Under the pieces are notes generated by a model that saw nothing but the letters and a program-made list of their open reading frames with translations, did no database searches and was not told the DNA's origin. A DNA stretch of 64,000 nt from Gibbula magus. Its lineage: Eukaryota > Mollusca > Gastropoda > Trochida > Trochidae. Each line of letters opens with the position of its first letter. Positions within the stretch are counted from its first letter, which is position 1. This document shows positions 53,726 to 64,000 of the stretch, piece by piece. Made by a program: the position numbers and the translations under genes. The stretch covers positions 48,908,040 through 48,972,039 of the forward strand of contig OW388293.1 of assembly GCA_936450465.1 (NCBI GenBank), read 5' to 3'.

Positions 53726-54680
53726 AACTGAAACTGAAATTTGAAGGTTGTAGTTGTAGATGTAGTCACTATGAGTCTAATATAGTTGACACTATGAAGA
53801 ACAGGAACCGCATAAAAATAAAATTCGCGGGACGTTTAAGTTGTCTATTTATGCGGCAAATAGCAAATCAAGTTAATGTCTTGAGCAATTTCCCACTGAC
53901 TGCGTTGCGTAATGCATTAATAGTACATAACAAATAGGAGTGTCCAGTGACTTTCGTTTCCTCCCAAAAATTATGATCGCACTATTTAGTTAATGTGTTG
54001 TTGATTCTTTGCCTGCATCCCACATGAACAAAACGTTATGGCTTCTAACTGTTTGATGAAGACAGAACAAACGAAATTAGGAGGTGAATGGAAATCGTGT
54101 CCGACTTTATGAAAGCAATACTCTCCCACACAATATCCAATTCGCTGTTAATAATATAATCGTGACAACTAATATTGACCGCCATTCGCTTGGGACATTG
54201 ACATGAAAGAGGAACTTTATGCATCAACAGGAGGGTTGATAATATGATTGTTAATCACTTCATGCTTCGACTTCCTTTCATTCAGTGTTGTTGGTATAGG
54301 GTTGCAACATGTGATGTTTTCACAATGACTATGGTATTGATGGTGTAGGAAACAGTAGTGTACATTGCCGTGCAATCTAATGACATCGGCTAGAACAACG
54401 GAATTGTGATACTCTGCTAAACATAATATCCAATCCTTTATCAGTACATTAAGGTTAACTGAATAACTTACGAACACCTCATTTTTCGGCTCTGTTGTCC
54501 ACGGTAGATCTTACCTCGTAACTGTAGATCCGAAGTCCAGCGTGCTTGTCATTACTCTATACCACCACCTCCCAGTAATATGAAAATCACTAATACTTAT
54601 TTTGTCAGTGCATGTACAAATATATATGAAATGATCGATATTAAAACACGATTGATTTTGAGTCTATAATAATACTAAAT
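53726..54680. other. No recognisable feature
   Basis: Small frames (53689-53937 plus, 54045-54227 and 54217-54477 minus) without motifs or splice support. Confidence 0.4.
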
Positions 54681-54687
54681 ACTAAAA

Positions 54688-55325
54688 GGAGAGTCATGGG
54701 CTCTGTAGCTCATCATGACTTGTATTGTTATCATATTTTTTCTCAGTTTGTTCTAGAACTTTTCTTACTGAAGAAGAAGATGAAATAGGTTTTTAGGGTT
54801 GTGACCCCTGTGACCCCATTTGGAGTAATGGGGTCACCAAATCTACAGTTTAGAATCCCCATTAGCCAAGGAGTCTGCACACAACTTTTCAGCTCTCTAG
54901 ACCTTTTGGAACTGGAGAAGAAGATGAAAATAGGTTTTTGGGTTGTGACCCCTGTGACCCCATTTGAGGTCACGGGGTCATGAAATCTACAATTTAAAAT
55001 CCCAATTAGCCAAGGAGTCTGCACACCACTTTTCAACTCTCTAGACCTTTTGGCACCGGATAGATATGAAAATAGGTTTCTAAGGTAGTGACTCCTGAGA
55101 CCCCATTTGGGGTCACCGGGTCACGAAATCTACAATTAAGAATCCCCATTAGCCAAGGATTATGCACACAAAATATCAGCTCACTAGAGCAAGTGGTTCT
55201 GGAGAAGACGAAAATGCAAAACTTTGCAGACGGACGGACGGACGGACGGACGGACGGACGCCAGACACCGGACACAATGCCATGCCATATGCCCATCGGG
55301 CCTTTCAGGCCAGATGAGCTAAAAC
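54688..55325 (+). repeat. GGAC-tract interspersed repeat, copy 3
   Basis: Starts GAGTCATGGGCTCTGTAGC, carries four ~140-bp internal units ('gtgaccccatttg', 'agccaaggagtctgcacac', 'ctctagaccttttgg'), then GGAC units (55229-55259), 'cgggcctttcaggcc' and ends AGATGAGCTAAAA. Short inverted ends TAGCTCATC / GATGAGCTA bound the element. The overlapping frames on both strands reflect the repeat. Confidence 0.9.
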
Positions 55326-55509
55326 TTGGCAAACGGCACTTATCTGACAACATTATATAATATCCATGATTATGAATGTCTGATTGGTAAAACTTATATC
55401 ATGGCAGGATATTTCTGATGTCAGAGAGTCCTCATTGCCTATATAACAACTTCTTTAAATATATTTTGTAAAATCGATAATGAAATCAAAATAAATAATG
55501 TTTGACAAT

Positions 55510-55810
55510 CACAATCCAACGACTCCACTTCCAGACTCTCTCACGATTCCAGTTCCAGACCCTCCCGCGACTCCAGTTCCAGACCCTCTCACGATTCCAG
55601 TTCCAGACACTCCCACAACTCCAGTTTCAAACCCTCACACGACTCCAGTTCCAGACCCTCTCACGATTCCAGTTCCAGACCTACTGACGACTCCAGTTCC
55701 AGGCCTTCCAACGACTCCAGTTCCAGACTCTCTCACGACTCTAGTTCCAGACCCTCTCACGACTCCAGGTCAAGACCCTCTCACGATTCCAGTTCCAGGC
55801 CCTCCTCTAT
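55510..55810 (+). repeat. 24-bp minisatellite, coding-compatible (octapeptide)
   Basis: About 12 units of 'cc(a)gaccctctcacgattccagtt'. In one frame (55498-55848) it reads (T/I)PVPDPLT repeats from a Met; another frame reads RFQFQTLS repeats. With 24 divisible by 3, open frames are expected. The stop comes soon after the array; no flanking domain or signal peptide. Probably non-coding, though a small Pro-rich peptide cannot be excluded. Confidence 0.9.
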
Positions 55811-56153
55811 TCAATGTTTCTCTTAGTTTTCAAAAGCTATTCAATTGACCATTTTCCAGTTTTTACGTTTAGAGTTATCCGCCCATGACCGCGGGCAACG
55901 TCACGCTTGATGCTAATGGGAAATAGCGTTATTTCGCGACCGGGCGATGTGGAAATAGCAATTGATGAGCTTGAGAAGGTCGTAGTTTGAAAAAGCAAAA
56001 TGACAAAGATTTACACTTCAACAATTAAGTGTATTTTTCAAGTCTTTTCTTCTATTTTATAAAAATAAAGCATTCTGACAGCCACCGTACGACTCTAAGC
56101 GACCATAAGGCGTAATTGCAATAATAATACTTTCAGTCAACTATCAAGTCAGT

Positions 56154-56156
<3 letters not shown>

Positions 56157-56186
<30 letters not shown>
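56157..56186 (+). repeat. (AT)n microsatellite
   Basis: 30 bp of AT at the 3' end of the minus-strand LINE fragment, plausibly its tail. Confidence 0.95.
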
Positions 56187-56189
<3 letters not shown>

Positions 56190-56640
56190 ATGGTGAATTT
56201 GCAGTACATCATAAATTTACAAAGGCAACAGTAATACAAGAAATTCATTGTACTTACTCACAGTATAACATTTCTAAAGACAACTTCAACAAATACCATT
56301 AATCTTCATCAGTATGTATCAATTACATTAGTAAACAAGTTATTGTTCAAATCTGCCTGTTAAATTTATAGGAGTGTACTGAAATTAAAAGTTCTTTATT
56401 TACAGTCGAAGAACAATTTGGATTTCCATATGTTTCGAATTCCTTGACAATTATATTTTGGAAACTTAATAAAGATGGCGAATTTCTGTGTTCATTTGGT
56501 AAAGAGTTCCATAATTTAACGGTATGCGGAAGGAATGATTTCGCATAATTAATAGTTTTACAGTTTATGGTTTGAAGTTTTGAGTAATCTGTATATGCTT
56601 GATTCTGGCGTGACACACAAATGAACATTTCTTCTTCTTC
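56190..56640 (-). pseudogene. LINE ORF2 C-terminal fragment (second LINE type)
   Basis: The minus frame reads YAKSFLPHTVKLWNSLPNEH then SPSLLSFQNIIV, the 'SFFPRTIxxWNxLPxxV...SLxxF' signature at the very end of CR1/Jockey-type ORF2 proteins. Lacks the zinc-knuckle-like block of the other LINE remnants, so it is a different lineage. 3' UTR of ~150 bp ends at an AT tract. Confidence 0.8.
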
Positions 56641-56699
56641 TTCATATTCAAAATTTCAAAATTAGCCTCAAAACCTTTTGGCTTAAACGCTTTGTTTTA

Positions 56700-57600
56700 A
56701 TGATGTATAGATGCGATTATGTTCGTATTAACATTATCACTAGCTTGCGGATACTAAATAATGCTAGTCTCCTATACTGACATTGTTAGTTTCGTACTGC
56801 AATCCATCAACATGACACGGTCTCCAAAACGAATATTCAAAGTTCAAATATTACTTCATGATATATTTGTTTTTATCGTCCTACGAATTCACCTCCTACG
56901 AATTCACGGGTCCTACGAACTGGTCGGGCCTACGAAAACAACGCATCCCCATGTAAAGTAGTCATACATGCAGAGAATTTAATTTCGTTCATTCATAATT
57001 TTGAAAATTGTTGAATTTAACCTTTAGAAATGTTAACGTTCAAATAGTGTATACAAGTCGAAACGAACATTTTATGTTTGATATATTTGTGTGTGTTTCT
57101 TAATGTTGACATTTGTCCAAACATTACGGGAATATTGAAAAAGTATCTTTAGTTATTATCGTCTGCTACAACACCAGGAGTCCTTAAAATACCCCCATGG
57201 CGCATGTGTGTGTTTTCGTTTTGTTCTAAAACTCGAAAAACAACCATTACAGATGTGCGTTTTTTTTTGTTTTGGGGATTTTTCAAAAACATGTTTTGGT
57301 TTTCCATAAACACAAAGCCAGACCCTAAACGAGGGTGTGCTTTTATTCAGAAAAGAAGTTTTTAAAAAGTCTTAAACTCTCATGATTTTTTTTCATTAAT
57401 CATACAAAGGTGTACGTAATGCTTTTGTGAGTGAGTTATTGTTTTACGACGGTTCGCCAGCATCGCAGCGATGATCAGCGGCGATTGATATTTTTTGGCA
57501 AAATTTGCATCCATCACAACAAAACAACTCAGATCCGGCACGAGGGTAGTGTTGAATAGGTGGCCATGTCCCATTGTCCTATGGCCTAGAAAATATTGAA
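56700..57600. other. No confident feature
   Basis: The minus frame 57380-57664 (MADSGWLGYVSHAHFF...) matches nothing I know and its 5' end overlaps the repeat at 57615; treat as non-coding. Confidence 0.35.
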
Positions 57601-57614
57601 TAAAGCCATAACGA

Positions 57615-58385
57615 GAAAAAAAGTGAGCATGGCTCACATACCCCAGCCATCCGCTATCCGCCAATTGAACATTATAGATGTCAAGTGTACATTATATTTT
57701 TTAAAAAAACAGATTCAAGCATCAAAATATTGTCCAACATATTTTGGAAACTGGCTTTGTTATTACAAAATGTTATTCACCCAGTTGTAATATTTTTCAG
57801 GTAACATAATTGTTTACATTAGAGCAACACAGCGGTAATTTGTACCAATTTCAATTACAGATTCAAGGGCAATAACTCCGTAAAAATAATAATTCGGAAC
57901 TGGACTTTGAACTCGACAAAGAATATCATCTGGACTACCTCCGTGTTAAATTTCATTCAGCTAGATGTAATAGTTGCCGAGAAAACTTGTCCGGATAAGA
58001 GCATCACATCTTTTTCGGTAATAAGTTCAATTTCGGATTCAAGGGCCATAACTCCGCAAAAAATAATATTTCAGAACTGGTTTTCGAACTCGATAAAGAG
58101 TATGTCCATGAGTACTCACAACCAAAATGTCATTCACCTAAATTTAATAGTTTCCGAGAAAACTTGTCCGGATTGGACACAATCAAACTAAGTCCAAAAT
58201 GTGACCTTTCCATGGCAATGACAAACAATTTAAATCTCAGAAATCTGAAAATTGTCTGTGCGCGATGGGAAGAATATGGTTAACAACTGTATAAAGTTTG
58301 GTTGATGTACCTTTGACGGCTTTTGAGGAAATTAACCGGAAAGAATGACGGACGGAAGGACTTCGTAGTTGGGGTATAATTATTA
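57615..58385 (+). repeat. GGAC-type repeat with two ~168-bp internal units
   Basis: Units at about 57850 and 58022 share 'gattcaagggcaataactcc', 'tcattcagctagatgtaata' and 'ccgagaaaacttgtccgga'. It ends GACGGACGGAAGGAC then GTTGGGGTATAA; CATACCCCA near 57637 is the inverse of that end. Same architecture as the other GGAC-type repeats but unrelated sequence. Confidence 0.7.
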
Positions 58386-58389
58386 CACA

Positions 58390-61300
58390 GAGATGTATAC
58401 AGCAACGATTTGGTTGATGTTGATGAAAATTGTACGGATATATAGCTATTGTAGTTGTGTGCGGTTGCCTACATAATACAAGTATCTAACTAAAAAATAA
58501 AGAACATTAGAATGTGTTGATTGCTTAAAACATTACATATACATATTTATGGTGAAAGTTCAATATAATCACCTTAGTGGAACACGTTGATTGAATTAAC
58601 AGCACACGTGTTTTTCTCTCACACGTTATGACGTAATTAGCATTCAGGGAGAATCATTACATTTTATAAAATGCAGTTCTCATAACAAATCAACTGACAA
58701 ATGCACAACATTAACTTTAATTCAAGTCTAAATATTTTATTTACAAACAAAATATTAAAGTGCGAGTCCTGTATTGTATTGTGTAATTGAACGAGGATTT
58801 ATATTTTTAATATTTAATTTGATTACCAAATTCATCGCTTAATATGAATTTGTTGTAATCAAATGTATATATATAGCACCGTACATATATTTTGACCAAA
58901 TCTCACATGTTTATTAAGGCGTTTCTGTTTATTTCACTTTTTTTATCAAGTTAATAATCATTGAATCATATCTTACAAAGCGTATATAATGTAACAGAAG
59001 TGGTTGGCGCTTTAGGTCTAGTAACGCATACAGCCTATAAAAGATTTAAGATTATCTATAAATGTAAGAAATTAATCTATTAATATATTCAAATACATTC
59101 TTTTAAGTTAATGGCCTATGTAAGTGCATGTCAAAACAATTTCAGGTAAGGGACATGTACATGTCTCCAGAAATTTAACTGATTCCTTTTGAGTTTGTCA
59201 CATGTAGGCCTATATATCTTCTTCGGAGTGTCAGTTAAACATACCTTTACATAAACATAACTATTGTAACGCTTTCGTTTGAATTCCTCAGAGATGAAAG
59301 CTAGGCATGACAAGTTATTTTGAAAAAGGAGACAATATGGCCTTCTTAAATTGTCACTACCTCCCAGTCGCTCATGAACATCATGACTATGACATTTGAT
59401 TTATATAGATTGATAAAGAAGTGCAAACAAACTGCAGATCAAAATGATAAATTTAATAAACTTATTTTCCCTCAAACAATAAGGACCTATTTTCATTTTT
59501 ATTTTTTATTTCATAAATTAAATAAATTATTATGTTTTGTCTGTTGAAAAATATAACCAAATTAAATTGGACTGAATTTTAATGATTAAGCTATACCCGT
59601 GGTCGAGTCAGTCGGTTAATCTTTCTTGATCTAGGCTATTCACAAAACTTTTCAATAAATTAAATGCACTACCATAATTATTATGTCATGTATTATTTAT
59701 AAAATGTTAATTTCTTCCTTGCCATAAAAAAAATACATTATTAAATGTAGGTCTATGATGCCGTTAGGCCTATAAGGTAAATACCACCATATATGTAGCC
59801 TTGTTCATTTGATAATTTCAAGGAAAATAACTGCTATCGTTGACTTTTTCAAGCGAGTTCTTTGTTGTTAATCCTTTGACACAAGTCAATGTTCGTGGCA
59901 TGGTATGTTTAGGTCGAGGCGAGCGTGAAAATGTAACCAAATTAACGTTGAACTGAACGTCAGTTTGACGGCTTTCCCGCGGTCACGTGACTTTTCAAAG
60001 GGATGTCACTCTAAACCCGCTCGTTTCGCCATACTGGAAAAGGTCAATTTAAATGCAAACCGCGTATTTTTAATTAAATACTAAACAGTGTTATAAATTG
60101 ATATCATGTTCTTGGGACCCCTTGAGATGCTGGCACAAAAAATAACAAAATTACAGCTTCGCCCCTGACCTTAATTAATGGACAAAGTTGCAATAAAGTT
60201 TTTACGGTAAGATACCCGAACTATTCAAGTATGAGAAATGTATCAGGGATGTATAGTGATAGTAGAAAACTCTTTTCTAGATTGATTGCTTTTGCTAGGA
60301 ATGAAATATCGACTTTTCCCTCGATTTGTGTCGATGTATTGCTGAGACACCATTTTGGCCCACTCGAGTTTGACGAGCAAACGAACGTGTTTGAAGTGTC
60401 ATAACTTTAGAAATAATGGACCGATTGTCTTGATGTTTGTTTTAATCGAACGAGTAATCACTGAGCTTTAATTCTACACTGTGTTTTAGGTGTACAAAGT
60501 GTGTTAACATTTTTAAATTTGGACTTTATTGGACAGGGGGTAAAATTGGCGTTGCATCCCTTTCTTTATTTATAAGTATAGGTATATCGTATCGTAGTAT
60601 TGAACCTAGGAACTGTTTGTTTTCAACATACAAGCCCCTGTGGCCATAATGCATTCAGACGTATTTTGGTGAACATGTCTCGAACAAACGAAGAAACTAA
60701 ATTTCCATTAAATATGGTGCTAGTCCATACTATTTTTCATTTGAGGTATTTTCAAAATGTCTTCTAATATATGTATGTATATATTAATATTATAAAAATT
60801 CCACTCTTTACTTCTTATTAATCTAGTTTATGCGTCCTGGTCAAAGTACACCGAGGGACAAAAGAAATGGTAGTACCAAATTTTCAACAGAGGCAAACTC
60901 GAAATATTTCAGCCGAAAATGACGATTTTGAATTTTTTTACTGAAGATGTATCTAATACACAAAGTTGAATGAATTCAAGCGTCAATGTATGTACACTCT
61001 TTGTTATTAGGCTTCCTATTGGGAATGATCAGAATTAAGCCTTATAAACTCATAACATTACTTATTACGTATTATTATTATTAAGTGTGTATTACCATGA
61101 AAAAGGAAAATTCAAACACGATAGATATTACGATATCTTCGCAAATAAAACAGTTTATTATATTATTCTGAGTGAGATACTTAATTTTATCAGTGAAATA
61201 AAGACTTTACTACAGTGGCGATAGACTTTGCCACCGCTCTACTGAGTGACGAAAACTTTATCTCCACACGCGTGACGTCATTGAGACAATGTTGTGACGA

Positions 61301-62530
61301 CGTAGTGTCAACTCTTGAAGGCTGTACGTTTACAGATAAAATCACTCCATTCCAACATATAACACAAAATTGATATAATAAAGAATATGTGTTTGTTCCT
61401 TGACGAATACCATGTTTTGTCTCATCTCGTAAGGTAGAACAGTTAATATTTCACTTTTCGCTACTAATTTTACCTCTAACAGGTGCAAAATATCACTCAA
61501 ATAACCAAAGTTAAATTTATGAAATACAGTAAACAATTAATTGATCCGTTAAAACTACGAATATATCAATATAATTAAAATCGGTAGCATATGAAGCAAA
61601 TAACACCAGAACAGTACAATACAATTACCGGTGAGAATTAGTCATAATTGTTTACAACAAAACTTAAAATCTAACATCAAAGTTAAAATCTCAATGAAGA
61701 ATCCAAATGAAACCTGACCTTTCCAATCAGGAGCTCTATTCTTCCAATTAATGTTTTCTCCAAGAATGTTTATTAAATACGATAAAATGTGTATGCCAAT
61801 TTTGATAAACACAACATGTAGCAATACCTCTCATTAGCCACCACATACATCATACATAGTCCACTTGTCTTTCTAACAACCGCGTAAGTGAATGAAAGCC
61901 TAGAGACAGAAATAACTATTTGAAGTGAATGGAATGTGGGTGTGCATATTAATAACACTACGAACATTATATAGAACACATTATGAGAAGGTTGTCTGCC
62001 AATGTTGTATTATTCTAAGTACAGGAACGGTGCAGATAAAGCATGGTGAACTTTATGCTTTTTTTTATTATTTATCTTCATATTCTGGCTGTATAATGTT
62101 TTATCAAAATAATTACTGTTCAAGTCATACTTGGTCTCAATATTGAGTCATTTATTAATATGTTTAATTAAGAATGGAGTAAAAAGTAGAATAAAAGTTA
62201 CTTAAGTATGGACATTTTTACTTTAAAAAGATATCAATTTTCAAAAGAGTATAGTTTCATCCTCAAAGGATAAACGAGGGAGAAACCATTACTTAACTAA
62301 ACAATATACTAATTCTGAATAAAATACACCGTAGCTTCATTCTTTAATGTGTAAAAGAGTTACGAAACATTTACTTACTAACTTTTTATCAAATATACCT
62401 TCTTCATAAAAGGATAAACGAGTTAACAGTAACTTAATACAACGAAACTAATTTTGAATCAAATATCATTTATCTTCATGGCAAAAGTGTAAAATAGTAC
62501 CTTTCATCATTAAGAGTAACGATTTAAGAA
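58390..62530. other. Long AT-rich stretch without recognisable features
   Basis: No repeat partner in the window, no RNA gene, no exon pair recognised. The short frames (59131-59313, 61342-61536, 61642-61824, 61773-61979, 61925-62146) have AT-rich codons and no motif. Confidence 0.4.
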
Positions 62531-62537
62531 CCATATA

Positions 62538-63108
62538 AACTCACGTGCAAAAGAAACGTCCCCACATTTTGAAAACAGTATAAAATGAAATATTGATGTC
62601 GGAGAAAGTAGATTTTGAATGTATTTAGTAGCCACATGTTTTGTAAAGAAGTATTCACAATTTCAGAGTATGAAATTTTTATTTTTACATCTGTTCAAAT
62701 AGACATGGGGTGCTAAAATCGTTTTTTAAAGATGTTTTCGGCCCACAATATTTGGTATTTAAGTTTAAAACATTGAAAAAGTAGAAATTTAATTAATTAA
62801 AGATATCCTCGACGTAAATAACCTTCTTTGATTTAAATTTGTTGACGCGTCATTACTGTAGGACGTCACAAAACAAGCCAAAACTGGCTTTTTAAGGCTT
62901 CTTTCTCGTCTAGTTAAGGAGATTCCAAAACGACCATTTCTTAAAACTTGTGTTTCTCAGAGTTATGAATAGATAATGTTTTGAAAATTCATATTTAGTA
63001 TTGTTGGGTTCTGAAGACATGATATAACGCTGTTTCAGTCGCATTTATCGCCCGTCGATTGAAATATCTTGTATTTTGTATGGGGGACGTTTCTTTTGCA
63101 CGTGAGTT
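62538..63108. mobile_element. TIR element with TA flanks (mariner-like MITE)
   Basis: The 26-bp ends AACTCACGTGCAAAAGAAAC... and its exact inverse (63083-63108) are identical, both followed by CGTCCCC inside and flanked by TA outside. TA duplication is characteristic of Tc1/mariner transposition. 571 bp, no transposase frame, so non-autonomous. Identity of the TIRs suggests recent activity. Confidence 0.85.
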
Positions 63109-63119
63109 TACATACCAAA

Positions 63120-64000
63120 ACGACTAAGTTGGAATAATTTATAATTAATATTTTTATAAATACATAACAATGTTCAAGTAAATCATTATCAGTTTAAACA
63201 ATTTATCATGTATCACATACGAGTCTTCACATCTTGAAATAGAACTATCATATATTTAATGATGATAAACATCACGAATACATTCTAGATGTAAAAAGAA
63301 ACTCGTAGGGGGAGATAAATACATACCATTTATTATTGTAGCCACTTTTAGGTTACTCCCAGGATTTCGATATGAACGTTTTACGTGTACTTCAATAATT
63401 TCGATGTGACACTTGAATAACAAATCTGTCTGTATGTTGTGTTTATTCAAACGAGAATATCTCAAATCAGATTGAACCTACTGAGCCATCATATTACACA
63501 CACAGATAGAAAAAACTGTATTGTGCATATTTTCATTACCTTGTCATATCAGTGTTTTGAGATTTTTTCCTTAAATAATTTTAAATAACTAAGTTTAGTT
63601 GTTTTGGGGTCACAAAACATTAAATAAGGGTCGGTAGGATTTGAACCATAACTTATGAAAGTGAAAGGACAGGTATGTCCCGCGTTACAGTATGGAGTTA
63701 GTTCCCTTCTCTTCTCATAGCTTCTGCAAGCTTCTACACGCTTCCAGTTTGGGTAAGACTACTTATAAACAATTTTATGGAAGGAAGGTTCTATCAGTGT
63801 CTAGCACATTATAGAGACAGTTTGGGTATAAATACTGCTCTGTTGGTAAAGGACTTCATTCTATACTTTTGATTCTACACTTTGGACACTATATTGGATT
63901 CTGCCTTGTGCCTTATACTGTCAACAAGCTTATTGGCAGTACATCCAAGAATTCTGCCTGTGGTTACTATTATTAGTGTTTACAAGTTCTCCAAGAATAT
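63120..64000. other. No recognisable feature
   Basis: The minus frame 63256-63465 has no motif. Sequence from 63625 ('taggatttgaaccata') is weakly tRNA-like (B box on the minus strand) but without an A box. Confidence 0.35.

Noticed and set aside
54743..55360. Overlapping ORFs on both strands
   Set aside because: All arise from the internal tandem units and GGAC run of the interspersed repeat; the same peptides recur in copies 1 and 2.
55498..55848. Proline-rich octapeptide protein
   Set aside because: Two different frames are open over the same 24-bp minisatellite and no domain flanks it; kept as a repeat with a caution.
57380..57664. 94-codon minus ORF
   Set aside because: No recognisable family, no splice context, and it overlaps the start of a GGAC-type repeat.

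Overview
This is a window of animal nuclear DNA: AT-rich, intron-rich and loaded with short transposons. The split genes with GT/AG introns, a mitochondrial-clan cytochrome P450, a ZP-domain gene, molluscan-looking LINE tails, tRNA- and 5S-derived SINEs, and repeats carrying GGAC tetranucleotide tracts all suggest a lophotrochozoan, most likely a mollusc (perhaps a bivalve). That assignment is inference; no organelle or rRNA marker is present. Most long open frames here are chance frames or lie in repeats.

Two protein-coding genes can be rebuilt, both on the minus strand. (1) Positions 1-4299 hold part of a zona pellucida (ZP) domain gene. Four exons (4091-~4299, 1610-1761, 771-958, 66-1) join with compatible phases and give a four-cysteine ZP-N subdomain, a linker and the start of ZP-C; the gene continues off the left edge and its 5' end is not found. 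(2) Positions 18719-34691 hold a complete mitochondrial-type cytochrome P450: nine coding exons, every junction GT/AG and in phase, 521 residues, with the C-helix WxxxR, the I-helix GGTDST, ExxR, PERW and the FxxGxRxCxG heme loop all intact.

The P450 introns are a trap for mobile DNA. The largest downstream intron (19981-24283) carries a 2-kb minisatellite of about 48 42-bp units with a nine-unit higher-order repeat, next to a degenerate 51-bp array and a 5S-rRNA-derived SINE. Other introns hold TTAA-flanked MITEs (two families sharing one TTAA at 24881-24884), AGCGC-rich palindromic MITEs and a tRNA-derived SINE.

Outside the genes: decayed LINE 3' ends (5520-6010, 9530-10620, 42376-43510, 56200-56640), two of them interrupted by the same MITE family; a Tc1-like transposase relic (8.4-8.6 kb); a 434-bp tandem array full of AGGTCA direct repeats (12953-14290); three copies of a GGAC-tract repeat (2.1-3.0, 44.2-46.0 and 54.7-55.3 kb); a 32-bp CRE-like array (47764-47987); a hammerhead-like motif embedded in an (AT)n tract (41.85 kb); a 50490-51227 open frame with a Penelope-like 3' signature; and an element with near-perfect 26-bp TIRs and TA flanks (62538-63108). 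I recognise no gene in 35-64 kb apart from transposon remnants and the one uncharacterised frame. No operon, CRISPR array or prokaryotic system is present.
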